64,000 nucleotides of DNA from contig CAMGYJ010000004.1 of assembly GCA_946122785.1 (NCBI GenBank), positions 54,878,679 through 54,942,678 on the forward strand, given 5' to 3'. This DNA comes from Linum tenue. Taxonomy: Eukaryota; Streptophyta; Magnoliopsida; Malpighiales; Linaceae. Positions 1 to 10,964 of this stretch are shown here, piece after piece. The notes below the pieces were generated by a model. That model searched no databases and was not told the origin of the DNA. It worked only from the letters and a program-made list of their open reading frames with translations. Within the stretch, counting starts at the first letter, position 1. Every line of letters starts with the position of its first letter. Position numbers and translations under genes: made by a program.

Positions 1-573
1 AGAAACTCGGTACTTGTTCTTGAATCTTGATTGGAAATCAACACCGGGTTTGTAGTTCTTCTTCCAAGCATCTATAGTAATCCAAATATGCATGGGGTTC
101 TATATCCCCATTTGCTGTCTCTATACTATAAGACTAGAATATGGGTTCATGTCTTATCTCCTATATCAGATGCCTTGTTTATACTGCAAAAGAATGATTT
201 TATCCATTCATAATTTGGTTCCTTCACCAATATATCACTGCATCCGTTCATGGGCTAATTATGACGCTCTTTCTTGTTGTTGCGCCCAGATCTATCAGCA
301 GTGTGTGTTTGCACACCTGGCTATCCACAACACAGCAGCTTTTATGCCAGAACACCACCACCTGGGCATGCGGCAAAATGTGCTGGAAGTCTGATAACTC
401 GTTTCAAACCTGTGAAATTCATTCTTCGTTCTGGTTTTTACTCTGTGGAATTAGTTTAAAAGCAGCTGGTTGTTTCTCACTTGGGAAGAACCAGTTGATC
501 ATTGACACATGCCATTCTGAAGCATGTCATCAGTGAAGATGGATGAGTTCTCCAATTTCTGAGGCTCCTTGTC

Positions 574-580
574 TATAAAG
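574..580 (+). promoter_or_regulatory. TATA-like element upstream of the CIPK gene
   Basis: TATAAAG lies 51 nt before the CIPK ATG. That would leave a leader of only about 20-25 nt, short for a plant mRNA, so the real core promoter may lie further upstream within 1-570. The rest of 1-630 holds no convincing coding sequence and is presumably promoter and 5' leader. Position and motif are seen; function is inferred. Confidence 0.25.
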
Positions 581-630
581 TTTGTATATACTTACTACTA
601 CCGGTTAAGCACAGCCTACATATACTAGAA

Positions 631-1941
631 ATGGAAAACAAAGACAGCGTCCTGATGGAGAGGTATGAAGTTGGGAGATTATTAGGCCAAGGAAATTTTG
701 CCAAAGTTCACCATGCAAGAGACCTTAAAACTGGCCAAAGTGTGGCCATTAAGGTCATCGACAAGGTAAAGGCTCTGAAAGCTGGGCTGACTAACAACAT
801 CAAGCGAGAGATATCAGTCATGAGACGAGTCAAACACTTAAATGTGTTGCAGCTCTATGAAGTCATGGCTTCCAAAACAAAGATCTACTTTGTTATCGAG
901 TATGCTAAAGGTGGCGAGCTCTTCAACAAGGTGGCCAAAGGAAGGCTAAAAGAAGATGCAGCTAGGAAGTATTTTCGGCAGCTGATCAATGCAGTTGAAT
1001 TTTGTCATGGCAAAGGTGTCTTCCACAGGGATTTGAAGCCTGAGAACTTGCTATTGGATGGGAATGGAGTCCTCAAAGTGTCAGATTTCGGGCTGAGTGC
1101 TCTTGTCGAATCCAAGTGCCAAGATGGCTTACTACGTACAACTTGTGGAACCCCTTCGTATGTTGCTCCTGAGGTTATCTATGGACGAGGTTATGATGGC
1201 ATGAAAGCTGACATCTGGTCTTGTGGGGTGATCTTGTATGTCATGCTTGCTGGCTATCTCCCATTCCATGATGCCAATATGATTGTTATGTACAGGAAAG
1301 CCAGCAATGCCGATTACAAGTTACCAACATGGTTCGCACCCGAAGTATGTCGCTTGCTCTCAAGGATGCTTGACCCTAACCCGGTTACTCGAACCACCAT
1401 CTCAGAGATCATGGAGGATCCATGGTTCAGAAAAAAGCCTGAATCCCATTCGGTGTGCTTGAAGAATGATTTCACGCATAACATCCCTCGTGAAATTGGT
1501 GGTGAAGAAGGGAAAGGTGAAGAGCTGCGGAAACCCACCAGGTTGAATGCATTTGACATCATCTCTTGTTCAAATGGGCTAAACTTGTCTGGTTTGTTTG
1601 CTGAGAGTAATCAGAACAAAGAAGCCCTGAAGTTTGTGTCGTTGCAGTCTGCATCGACTATAATGTCAAAGCTGGAAGACATGGCCACACATCTGAAGCT
1701 GCAGGTTAAGAAGAGAGATAGAGGGTTGCTGATACTGGAGGCATCGGTTGAAGGTAGAAGGCCTTTGTCCATAGATGCTGAGGTTTTTGAGTTCACTCCT
1801 TTCTGTCATCTGGTGGAGCTGAAAAGTTGTGGTGGGGATCCCAAAGAACACTGGCCCATTGTAGAGAAGCAACTAAGGGAAGATCTCAGGGACATTGTTT
1901 GGGCATGGAGTGACGGTCGGCAGCGTATGAATTCTGCCTAG
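631..1941 (+). CDS. CIPK: CBL-interacting protein kinase (CIPK/SnRK3), intronless type
   Basis: This is a Ser/Thr kinase of the plant SnRK3 family, which is activated by calcineurin B-like Ca2+ sensors and usually regulates ion transport and stress responses at membranes. The 436-aa frame is complete and uninterrupted. The glycine loop GQGNFAKV is at residues 19-26, ATP-binding Lys41, alpha-C Glu60, the HRDLKPEN catalytic loop with Asp134, DFG at 152-154 and APE at 179-181. The regulatory tail has the NAF/FISL motif starting NAFDIIS at 306, followed by a PPI-like segment near 345-375 that in this family binds 2C phosphatases. The start begins MENKDSVL, very like the N terminus of the CIPK2/CIPK10/CIPK20 group, and total length is typical. 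Absence of introns fits the intronless CIPK clade. The YHRD usual in relatives is FHRD here. The exact orthologue cannot be assigned. It is one of only two likely functional host genes in the window. Confidence 0.96.
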   Translation: MENKDSVLMERYEVGRLLGQGNFAKVHHARDLKTGQSVAIKVIDKVKALKAGLTNNIKREISVMRRVKHLNVLQLYEVMASKTKIYFVIEYAKGGELFNKVAKGRLKEDAARKYFRQLINAVEFCHGKGVFHRDLKPENLLLDGNGVLKVSDFGLSALVESKCQDGLLRTTCGTPSYVAPEVIYGRGYDGMKADIWSCGVILYVMLAGYLPFHDANMIVMYRKASNADYKLPTWFAPEVCRLLSRMLDPNPVTRTTISEIMEDPWFRKKPESHSVCLKNDFTHNIPREIGGEEGKGEELRKPTRLNAFDIISCSNGLNLSGLFAESNQNKEALKFVSLQSASTIMSKLEDMATHLKLQVKKRDRGLLILEASVEGRRPLSIDAEVFEFTPFCHLVELKSCGGDPKEHWPIVEKQLREDLRDIVWAWSDGRQRMNSA

Positions 1942-2484
1942 CTAACGATTGCTCCATTGCGCCATTAGCTTAATTAATGCAAGTTTGAAGCTCTCTGTGA
2001 TAGTCTCAATTCCTTTATTCTCCTGTACCCAGTCGCTAGAATATTTTGAAAACACCTGTGTATAAATTACATACATCCATTAATATACATATATACATAC
2101 CATCTTTCTTTCATTATATAGTTCTTTCGACTAACTGAAGCTCCAAACTTTGGCCTTCAACAAGCTGGGAAATTTTCAGGAAAACCCATTGAGTCGGGAG
2201 TTAGGACTGCATTCTCTGTTTCAATCATGGCTCATGAGGGCATAACATTCCTGTATGTCGTTCCACGATCCCTAGTTACATTAATACCAAATTTGTTGTT
2301 TCAGTTAGAAGTGTCAAAACAAAATCCGACCCAAGTAACCCATCAGTCAATTCGGCCCCAATCTCATCTGTCTAATTGAGGTAAACATAACAGATAGAGT
2401 TATGTTGCTTAATACAAATACACAAAATATCGACAAATGCATGTAACAATACATCACTATTAGACGACGATCAACTCGGGTGAC
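1942..2484. other. 3' flank of the CIPK gene, no gene seen
   Basis: AT-rich sequence that presumably contains the CIPK 3' UTR. Several ATATAC/TATATA runs lie at 2070-2120, but I saw no canonical AATAAA. No coding potential or repeat was recognised. Confidence 0.5.
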
Positions 2485-3102
2485 GGGAGCAGATCGGATG
2501 AGTAACCTTGTGGTGAGTAACCTCCTTCTTTCTCTTGGAAAAATCATTAATTTTTTTCCCTTAATCTTTAACGGACGATTTCTCACTCGTTTTAACTAGG
2601 AATTTAATTTTTTTTTTGCACAGTTAGATCATATTAATTGTGCTCTTCAAAATGATATTCACTTTGATATTTTTTTGAACAAAATAAATTTGCCAGTTAT
2701 TACCAGTCTATACCATATGGTATTGACTATACAATATGGTATTGACTGACTAGTATTAAATAACAGTATACCATATGGTATGAAAATTACCACCTCATAC
2801 CAGGGTGGTATAGTATGGTATGGAGTTGGTAACAAGAGGTTTGAAATTTTTTCCCCAGAAAATTTTGAAATCCAATAGATCATGATTAAATCGTTCCTTT
2901 TGTGCAAAAATTTCCAAAAATGACTAAACAACGAAGGAGATAGCATATATATGGAGTTGGTAACGAGAGGGATGAAAATTTTTTTCTCAAAAAATATTGA
3001 AAATGGATATCATTTTGTAGAGCACAACGAACTCGTTCCATCTGTGTAAAAAAAAATTGAAATCCGAATTAGAATGAAGAAGATATGATCCAATTAAGAA
3101 AA

Positions 3103-3690
3103 TATCAATCATCTCTCGTGCACAGGAAGAAGATATCAATCATCTGCTCATCTCTTGTAGCTATACAACAGAGGTGTGGAGGATCATGAAGAGATTTGTG
3201 AAGATGGACTGTGATGCACCGGACATTTCAGCACGACTCAGAGCTTGGCCAAGCTGCAATCCAGAGAATCCGAGAGATTGGTGTACCAGGCTGCTTCTCC
3301 ATGCTTTGTGCTGGTGTGTGTGGCTGGAAAGGAACTCTAGAATTTTTAGCAATGATTCCAAAACCCCAAACTTAGTGTGCTACCGTATCGGGAGATTGAT
3401 CGCAAGCTGGCTATTGTCCTCAAACAGGGTGGAATTATTGGTTGCAGAGAGTTGGCTTGCAATCCTGAGAAGGGAACTGCTGCCCAGGAGAGTTGAGAGC
3501 ATGTGACGATCCTGATTTGGCTGCCATGGTCTCCTTTGATCAGACTTCAGTCTCCTTTTGTCCTCCCCTTGTTGCTATTTGTTTGTCGTTTGCTGTTTGT
3601 TGTTCGTTTGATTGTTTTGCTTAATTTTGTCTCTGTAACTTCTTTAATTATCTAATTGAGGTCACCTTTTTCCAAAAAAAAAAAAAAAAA
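3103..3690 (+). mobile_element. 5'-truncated LINE insertion with poly(A) tail
   Basis: The 3' terminus of a plant L1-type non-LTR element. It ends in an A-run (3674-3690) and is flanked by an identical 11-bp target-site duplication, AATTAAGAAAA, at 3092-3102 and 3691-3701. The 588-bp insert keeps only the end of ORF2 and the 3' UTR, as expected from incomplete target-primed reverse transcription. It landed in the inverted-repeat element that surrounds it. Confidence 0.85.
3126..3506 (+). pseudogene. LINE ORF2 C-terminal fragment (zf-RVT tail)
   Basis: The frame reads from the truncated LINE end to a TGA at 3504-3506. It begins with the phrase HLLISCSYTTEVW, characteristic of the segment after the zinc-binding zf-RVT motif in plant LINE ORF2 proteins, and continues with the usual Trp/Leu-rich tail (CWCVWLERNSRIF). 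Endonuclease, reverse transcriptase and the cysteine pairs of the zinc motif are absent. It is a dead-on-arrival fragment with no expected function. Assignment rests on the motif and on the poly(A) tail and TSD around it. Confidence 0.75.
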
Positions 3691-3807
3691 AATTAAGAAA
3701 ACTAAGGAAAATAAATTTTTTTAATTCTCTACCCTTAGATCTGTAGTCACTTAAAAGAAGGGTCCAGATTTTGTTACTCATTGTTACTCACCCTATCTTG
3801 AGCCTCC

Positions 3808-4097
3808 TCTTACGAGTGACAACGAAGACTCCCATGGTGAGAATTTGTAATTAATAATTAATCTTTTTTTATCTTGCCATAGGGGTGTGTTTTCCGTAAC
3901 TTCTTCATGTTTTTTTGTGCAAAATATTGATTGCCAAATAACTCATTGTAACCAAAAAAAATTTTTTATTGATGATCGCTAATTAAGGGCAAATACAAAT
4001 CATTGTTCATGATTTGATATTTGTATATCTAACTTCTAGCAACGACTCTATTGTGGTAAACGTAAACCAAATCGATAAAAATTAAAACATGTCATTT
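3808..4097. other. AT-rich spacer, nothing recognised
   Basis: No ORF, RNA gene or repeat structure was recognised between the inverted-repeat element and the hAT element. Confidence 0.4.
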
Positions 4098-4105
4098 AAC
4101 CTATT

Positions 4106-4996
4106 CAGGGCCGGCCTAGAGGGTGTGCTGGTCCGCCCTCCGGCACAGGGCCTCCGAATACTAGGGGCCTCCACTTAGATCCGGTATTTACCGATCGTAC
4201 ATTGTAGATTGTATTTTTAGTATATGATTGATTGATTATGAATATGATGACGGTTTTAATAGATAATTTTAGCTATAATAACAATTAAAAATGATATCAT
4301 GAAGACTACGAAAATAAGAAAGATAATAGATAATTTTATGGGTAATGTCTATTTTTTATCCAGACCTTTTTCAGATTCTTTTATAATATCCAAACCTATA
4401 GAAATACTAAAAATTAGCCGAATGTTAACTTTCGGTTAGCATTTTTGTTAGTAATATTGACTTGACAACATGATACTGACTTGGAAGAGACACATGAAGG
4501 TCAAGATTCCAAAATTTTAGTATTTTAACTAAGAAAAGAGTTACAGAATTATTAACAATAACGTAAAAATGACTAATATTTTGGTGCATTATGAAAGATT
4601 TGGCTAATTAATAAATTTTTAATAGGTTTGGATAATATAAAAGAATCTGAAAAAGGTTTGGATAAAAAATAGAGATTACCCTAATTTTATTTTAAATTAT
4701 GTAGAAAGATATTAAAGTCATTTTAGTTTTATTATAGTTAAAAGTCAATTTAGACCACGTCTCAATTTTGGAACAAGGCCGCCACGAAGCATTAGACAGC
4801 CCTGGGAATTTGGTTTTGGTTTCTTCGTCAAACTAGAAACGTGATCATTTATTCCTTTTGTAATCATTTTCCGAGAATATGTATTTTTTTATAATTATTT
4901 AATAATTTTTATTTTTAATAAATTTGTGGAGAAAAAATTTTAGGGCCGCATTTTAAATTTTCGAACAGGGCCTCCGAATATCATGGGACGGCCCTG
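4106..4996. mobile_element. Non-autonomous hAT element with 8-bp TSD
   Basis: The termini are CAGGGCCGGCC at 4106 and GGACGGCCCTG ending at 4996, inverted with one mismatch. An identical 8-bp duplication, AACCTATT, flanks them (4098-4105 and 4997-5004). A terminal CAGGG and an 8-bp TSD are hallmarks of plant hAT elements. The phrase CAGGGCCTCCGAATA occurs near both ends (about 4144 and 4966) as a subterminal direct repeat. No transposase frame exists, so mobilisation would need an enzyme in trans. A second element is nested inside at 4340-4681. Confidence 0.88.
4340..4681. mobile_element. Mutator-like MITE nested in the hAT element
   Basis: A 342-bp AT-rich element with near-perfect ~59-bp terminal inverted repeats starting GGGTAATGTCTATTTTTTAT. 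They mirror the segment ending GAGATTACCC at 4681. A 9-bp duplication, TAATTTTAT, flanks it (4331-4339 and 4682-4690). The 9-bp TSD and long TIRs indicate the Mutator superfamily; no transposase is encoded. It must be younger than the hAT element that contains it. Confidence 0.82.
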
Positions 4997-6264
4997 AACC
5001 TATTTTATTGTAACCATTATCTATTTTTGAAAGTAATTTTACAGAATAATAGTATTGATTACTTATAGAGTGTATATGTGTTTAAAGTCAGCTTCGAGAA
5101 ACGACAATTGATTTATAAAAAAACAATTGAATGAACAAGTGGTAAAGATAGGATGACAATTTCGCCAAAATCTACGAGTATTTTATTATCTAACTCAATT
5201 GGATTGTATATGAAATCCAAATATATGGTTAGGGATGGCAAAAATAGCCGTAACCGTGAATATCCGCCCGAATCCGACCTTGTCGGGTAGGGTAAAACCC
5301 GAACTCGAAGGACTTTTAGTGGGTATGGGTAAAATCCGAACCCGAATATTGCCGGTAATGGGTGGGCATGGTTTTCTCACTATCCAACCCGAACCCGCCC
5401 GATATACACATGCATATGTATTTTGTCTAGAAATAATCATTATTTCTCTCTAATATATTTTATATTTAGCATATAAATATAATCTTTTTCATGAAATTGT
5501 GTTGTTTTAATGAATTTTCTTCATTCTAGTGAATTATTGTCATACTTTGTGTCTTAGGTAATGTGAGAATACATGTAAATAATAACAATATTGGTTGAAG
5601 TTATAAAGAGAAACTATTACCCATGGATAACCGTGGATACCCGAAACCCGAACGCGTATGGGCATGATTTTGATTTTCTACCTGTAGACACCACTTTTTG
5701 TCCGGGTTAAAACATATTTAATCAATTAAAATTTAGTGTCAGATTTATAATAACAAATCTTGAACGATCTTCTAGCTTAAACATAATTGTAGTGCTTGGG
5801 TTGGGTCTTGCTTGCCATAATTCAATGAGATTAGCAATAGCTAATCTCAATTGATACAATTCATTAGTGATGACTTGACATGTGAATTAATTGATTCTTA
5901 AGACGTTGGGTCTTGTAAGAATTGAATCACGATTTCGAAATAAAAAATAGGAGTCATAACAATCTTATTAAGACAGCTACAATGCCAAATAATTGAAAAC
6001 GTTATTACAATTAATTACACCACTAATTTTCTATTAGGTTAAACCAATTACAATTGTACAATAAAATAAATTGGCATCAAGCCCACTCTACACTGGCCCA
6101 AATCCGGGTCAACATGCCTGCCCAATTTTTAACCCAACTCAGCCTATACCATCCAAACCAAACCGGTTCGATTCAACCCAATCCATAAGCTACACAAACA
6201 TAGAGGGCGGCCCCTATCACCTCTCAAATCCAATTACATTGTGCCAACACATCTGATTTTTTTC

Positions 6265-6272
6265 TATAAAAA
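6265..6272 (+). promoter_or_regulatory. LTR TATA box (5' copy)
   Basis: TATAAAAA is followed about 30 nt later by the purine run GGGGGGAAAGG and a pyrimidine-rich leader. This is the likely U3/R boundary of the retroelement. The same motif is at 16263-16270 in the 3' LTR. Confidence 0.6.
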
Positions 6273-7799
6273 GAGCTCTTTAGCTCTGGCAAAAGGGGGG
6301 AAAGGAAAAAAACATTCCCTGAACCTTTTCTTCTCTGTCACTTCCTTCCTCCTCTTCCTCAAAATACCAAACAGAAAAGAGAAGCCGAAAAGAAAATAGA
6401 AAAACAAAGACAAACATTCCCTCACTCTCTTCTTCATACTGTCACCTTCTTTCCCCTTTCTAATTTTATTTCTTCTTCTTCCACCTCTTACTCAAAACCT
6501 GCACAAACAGAAGCCAAAAGAAGTTACAAAAATTCCCTCACCACAAGCATCCTACCACTGCCGCCAACTTCAGCAAAGCAAAAAAAAACCCAAGAAGGAG
6601 ACGGAAAAAGGGAGGTCAGAATCATAATCAAACTACAAACAAAGGTTGGTAGCCAAAACCAACCATCATCATCTTAATCATTCATCTTCTTCAACCATCT
6701 CATTTTAAGTTCTTTTCAAAATAGAAACTCAATCAATCCCATTCAAACTACAAGCAGGTTGATTTTATTTGAAAGAGGAATATACCTAATCTATTCCAAG
6801 CAATTCCAATCTGACTACTCTCATCTACTTATTATTATCGTTGTACTTTATCAGATACTTTCTCATTCAAGCAATTAATCACTACTGTCATCTACTTGTA
6901 TACATTCATCTTTCTACTCAAGTCCCTTTTACATTTTAAGCACTTACCATTATCACCATCCTTGTATTGATTTGTCTCCTCTTTCTATTTCTATATAAAC
7001 TATAAAGCTCACAAATATCTTCGTTCAAGATAGCTATGTATAATTATACAGCTACTGATAATCTACTAATACCAATATAGATATATGTTTCATCGATCAT
7101 CTCATTTATACTTTTATCATGTTAGTATGAAATTCCATCATTACACACATATATAAAACAAAGCTAAAACCACCACTAATAAATCACGTAACAGAAAGCA
7201 ACAGGCCATAATCCCAATCACTACTCAACTTTTAGTATTGAAAGCATCATAAATACCAAGTTACGTCTAGAATCTAAAGCCCCCATGAACCAACCCATAA
7301 TACACAATGATACAGATTTATCAACCTGTCCTAAAACTACTCTGATAGAAATCCCAAACTTATAAAACACCATGAACCTCGAATCCAAAAATGGCCCAAA
7401 GTAACAGTTAATAGTCCAAACTCGAGTTCACCCACAATATATGAAACAACCAGATTTTGACCAAACTGCTCAAACAATAGATTTACCAAAAAACACCACC
7501 AATAAACCTTGAAATCATGCTAGAGTACACTCTAAACACAAAAGCAATGGACTTCCCAGAAACACAGGTTTGAAAACTAGTTTGAAACCTATAGAACAGA
7601 GAAACTAAACCAGAACCCATTAAGCAAACAGGATAAACCAGAAATAAATAAATCCATAGAAATAACCTACCCGAAATCCCCCACCGAAAATCGAATCTGT
7701 CCCCGGTGACTATATCCCATTTTCTCCTCTTCGTTCGAAACCAAAAAGATAAAAATAACGAGTAAGAACCAACCAAGAAAAAAAAACAAAAAATGACGA

Positions 7800-8500
7800 A
7801 ACTAAGAAACGCTAGAGCTTACCAGAGGCGAGGTTCTAAGTCGCTGCTGTCTTTATCACCGGTAAAGCGCCGAGCCCCCGACGATTCTTGTTCCTCCTCC
7901 CCTTGATTGAACCTAAGATAGAACCCAGAAAATCAGAACTGAAATCAAGATGAAAACCCCTAAATCCCACATGCAAAAGCAAAAAAAACCCCTCACACCC
8001 TCACGCCTGTGATACCCAGAACCGCCGCCGCGTCCATCGCCGTTAGTTTTGCACCGACGACGACTTCGTTCCCTTCCTTCGATCGAGAACAAAACCCCAA
8101 AACAAACAGAAACAAGTCAGAATCCCTAGATCTTCAACTAAATCACACAAAACCGCCACCACTCTCTTTACCCAGATTAAAACCCAAGAATCGAACCCTA
8201 AAATACGACGTGCACAAACTGTAAAAGGGCAAACTCACCTTAATCGCCGCTGTCGGTACCTTGGTCGGCGTCCATCGCTGATCTTCCACGCGCTTCTGTC
8301 TTTGTCTCCATTTCACTTCGTCGTTTCCATCAGAGGAGAGTAGCGGCTGTCTAGGGTCGGATTAGAGGTAGAATGGGTTTTTGGATTTAGCTTTAGGTCG
8401 AATGGAAGAAGAAGAAAATGAAAGAAAGGAGGCAGAGGCAAGGTTTGAGAGTGGCGGCCGCTTGGGTCGCAAATAGGAGAATGCTAGGGTTCCTTTAAGT
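7800..8500 (-). other. Gene-like antisense segment within the LTR
   Basis: Read on the - strand, this stretch resembles the 5' end of a plant gene. A CT-rich leader is followed by GC-richer sequence with ATGs, then a splice-donor-like AAG|GTGAGT (GTGAGT = 8233-8238 reversed), a T-rich intron-like run, acceptor-like TCTTAG (about 7910) and a second donor-like CTG|GTAAGC (7817-7822). No long protein can be read through it. The same segment lies at 17799-18499 in the other LTR. It could be captured host promoter and leader sequence or an antisense promoter of the LTR. Confidence 0.35.
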
Positions 8501-8579
8501 TCAAACACAATTACACTCGTCTCTCATAAAGACGGATTTGCCCTCGCCATCTTAAAAATTTAAAAATAAAACCGGCCCT

Positions 8580-8650
8580 ATTGAGATTTGAACCCGCGTC
8601 CGTAAGATCAAAAATACCACGAGTTAGTTTAATCAGCCACTACGCTACAT
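8580..8650 (-). other. tRNA-like relic with A and B box motifs in the LTR
   Basis: On the - strand, TAGCGTAGTGGCT (8635-8647) resembles a tRNA A box, and GGTTCAAATCTC (8583-8594) resembles a B box. Their spacing is close to that in tRNAs and tRNA-derived SINEs. A clean cloverleaf cannot be drawn, so this is a relic or SINE head, not a tRNA gene. An identical copy is at 18579-18649 in the 3' LTR. Confidence 0.35.
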
Positions 8651-9448
8651 AATTTTACTTGCAACTTTAATCTCCTCATTTTTGCTTATTCCTGCTTAAG
8701 CTTAATACGCAATATTTGAATCGACTTATCGTGCTAAGATCGTTGCTTTTCACCAAATTATGGCTACCACTTTCGCTTTGCCTTCTTTATTCATACATAT
8801 ACTAGTTTTACCTAGAAAATCCCTTAATACGAAACCTCGATCAATATATCATGATAGTCGCTCTCAATAAAATTGTTTTAAAGATTATATAACACTCAAT
8901 CACTAAATTGAAACATCATAAATACATTGTCTAACAAATCTAATTATCATCTTAGCCACGATCAATAGAACGTGTTAAGATTCCCTTTTCAAAACTTATC
9001 AACTTTATCGAACTACGTGGACTTTGATCCCGGATACTCGGGTACGTAGGCAACCAATAGGTTCGAGTCCAACTAACAAAAATAATCTTTCTTTACGTTC
9101 GAGATTTACGTTAATAAACGTATGATCGAATTGTAAAGATAAATATCTAAATTATCAAATCATCACATAATTAAATACGTAAATAAGGCAAAAATTATAA
9201 ACACCCAACCTTTAAAAACTTATCGATTTAAGTAGTACCCATTTGGGGCGTTGTGGGGTGTGAATACACTTTCCCACACGTAACCGTACTCCCGAACCTA
9301 GAAAAATCTAAAACTCGCGGACCAGATTTCTGGTTTTAACCTAAATAACAAAACCGGAAATGGGTGTTCGATCCACCCCAAGTAAGGTCGATGGCGACTC
9401 CGATCAGTTCGCAACGAATCCCGCAATCCGGAGGGGCGGTTGCGACAG

Positions 9449-9466
9449 TGGCGACTCCGCTGGGGA
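9449..9466 (+). other. Primer binding site, tRNA-Arg type
   Basis: TGGCGACTCCGCTGGGGA is one base downstream of the 5' LTR. It is complementary over 18 nt to the 3' end, including CCA, of plant tRNA-Arg as I know it. This primer is typical of Tat/Ogre gypsy elements. Confidence 0.85.
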
Positions 9467-10244
9467 CTAAAGAGAGTCAACTACTTAACAATCGATAAGC
9501 ATTTTCTTACTTTCTTAAATGGGTGTTATGTGTTTACTATATCAATTTGCGCCTTTAATTTATGATGTATTCTATTTCTTGCATCCATGCATAAAGCTCT
9601 ATTCCCGAGCTATCCTTGTAGAAAAAAGGAAGAAAGTAGTGTGACTCCTACAATAGTAGGGGAAATACGAAACTTCCCAACCAGGTTGAACTCAAATCCG
9701 AGGATGATTTGAGGTATCATGCTAAACTCGAAAGGGTTATAGTGTGGTACAACTTGGGAGCCTGGTTCCTTAAGATCCCTATCCAGCATATAGTTTACCT
9801 AGAAACGACCTAAACCACAACTTATCCCAGAGCCTACCCAAAAACACAACTTTATGCTGCCGAAATACCCTAGGTTTACCTCAATAAGGCAAAGTTCGTG
9901 AAAGAGTTTATCTTATGATCAGTTCTTGTCTTGCTTATACGTGTAATGTATGTTCTGCAAATCATTCGTAAATGACAGAGATTTATTTGTATGTGTGAAA
10001 ATATTTTAAACTCATTACACCATCATTTCTTCATTTATCATTTTAAAATTTGTACAAGGTGCATATGCATCCACTGAAAAGTACTTTGTATTTACAATCA
10101 TATCATTGAGCATAACCCACCATGAATTCATCTCATTTACCACCATGAAACGAGTTAACAAAATTGGGATTCTCTAAGGTTGCTCATCCACGAGGATAAT
10201 GTCAACCCCGTAAGTACTCGACCGAATCCAAGGCTAAGCCTAGT
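9467..10244 (+). other. Untranslated leader of the LARD, no gene seen
   Basis: Sequence between the primer site and the gag-like frame. No ORF with recognisable domains; the AT content resembles the rest of the internal region. Confidence 0.5.
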
Positions 10245-10964
10245 ATGGAGTCAATCCATAAGGAATTGGAAGACATCAAAAGAAGGGTGATGGGACTCGA
10301 AGACATGAAAGAAGAGGTTAGCATGATCTTGAACATATTGACCAACAAGAGGAAGGCGCTAGAAGTCAAAGATGATGATGCGTCGTCTAATCACAAATAC
10401 TTATACCAGCAACATGACAAAGTGGCAACTTTAGAAGCCTCCAAAAAACATGGCAAACTTGGAGAAGAGAAAGAGATCTTCATTCAAGGGGAACCATCAA
10501 AAGAAAGAAAATGGAGTCACTCACCTAAAAACAATCAAGCTCACTCACATGTCACAAACAATATACCAACAATTCAACAACCAAACTTCATCCCACAACT
10601 AGGAATCCAAATTCCGTTGTTCGAGACCCCACAACCAAATATACAAAACCAAAACAGTGGTGGGAGATGCAGAAAAATCATTCAAATCAATCCCATTCCC
10701 ATTACATATACCGAGCTTTTTCCACAACTAGTCCAAAGTCATTTGATTGCTCCTATACCATGCCAACAGATACAACCTCCCTACCCAATTTGGTATAAGC
10801 CAGAGCAACATTGTGACTACCACTCTGGAGTAGCAGGACACTCAACGGAGGATTGTAGGAGATTAAAGATAAAAGTGCAACAAATGGTGAATGCCGGTTG
10901 GTTGAAATTTGGAGAAGATCAAGATCATACCGACAACAACAAATCGCCTCATGGGGGTCAGTAG
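10245..10964 (+). CDS. gag: Truncated gag-like protein of the LARD
   Basis: A 239-residue frame, the only sizeable one in the 6.2-kb interior. Residues 1-45 are charged and heptad-like (coiled coil likely). A Gln/Pro/Asn-rich middle follows, then a C-terminal block: ITYTELFPQLVQSHLI (153-168) and a zinc-knuckle-like CDYHSGVAGHSTEDC with Cys190, His193, His199 and Cys204, then KVQQMVNAGWL. That C-terminal arrangement is characteristic of gag in the Tat/Ogre gypsy branch. The normal capsid (Retrotrans_gag) core is missing, so the protein cannot be a complete gag; it could act as a packaging or RNA-binding remnant, or be non-functional. No protease or pol follows. Translation from this ATG is an inference. 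Confidence 0.65.
   Translation: MESIHKELEDIKRRVMGLEDMKEEVSMILNILTNKRKALEVKDDDASSNHKYLYQQHDKVATLEASKKHGKLGEEKEIFIQGEPSKERKWSHSPKNNQAHSHVTNNIPTIQQPNFIPQLGIQIPLFETPQPNIQNQNSGGRCRKIIQINPIPITYTELFPQLVQSHLIAPIPCQQIQPPYPIWYKPEQHCDYHSGVAGHSTEDCRRLKIKVQQMVNAGWLKFGEDQDHTDNNKSPHGGQ

Larger units (their letters stand above)
2485..3807. repeat. Long inverted-repeat (MITE-like) element split by a LINE
   Basis: The segment 2590-2675 is repeated in inverted orientation at about 2990-3075: a T-run, then (G/A)CACAG, then TTGTGCTC, then CAAAATGATAT. The similarity weakens but seems to continue outward, so that GATGAGTAAC near 2497 faces GTTACTCACCC near 3783. The middle carries repeated near-palindromes of the type ACCATATGGT (2710-2790) and a duplicated GGAGTTGGTAAC phrase (2821 and 2953). 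No coding sequence is present. The LINE at 3103-3690 interrupts the right arm. Outer ends and the TSD are uncertain. Confidence 0.45.
5683..9447 (+). repeat. 5' LTR of the giant LARD
   Basis: A 3,765-bp direct repeat beginning TGTAGACACC and ending GGTTGCGACA. It is identical to 15681-19446 apart from one substitution near 5750 and an 8-A versus 9-A run at 7981. Both copies carry a TATA box, a CT-rich leader-like stretch (6300-6560), a reverse-strand gene-like segment and a tRNA-like segment. Short ORFs in it appear equally in both copies and have no recognisable domains. Confidence 0.95.

Noticed and set aside
7483..7776. 97-codon reverse ORF, hydrophobic and Phe-rich, repeated at 17481-17774
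   Set aside because: It lies in the LTR and is present in both copies only because the LTRs are the same. No domain or membrane-protein pattern persuades me that it is translated.
8580..8650. A true tRNA gene in the LTR
   Set aside because: A and B box motifs are present but the arms do not pair into a cloverleaf. It is listed only as a tRNA-like relic.
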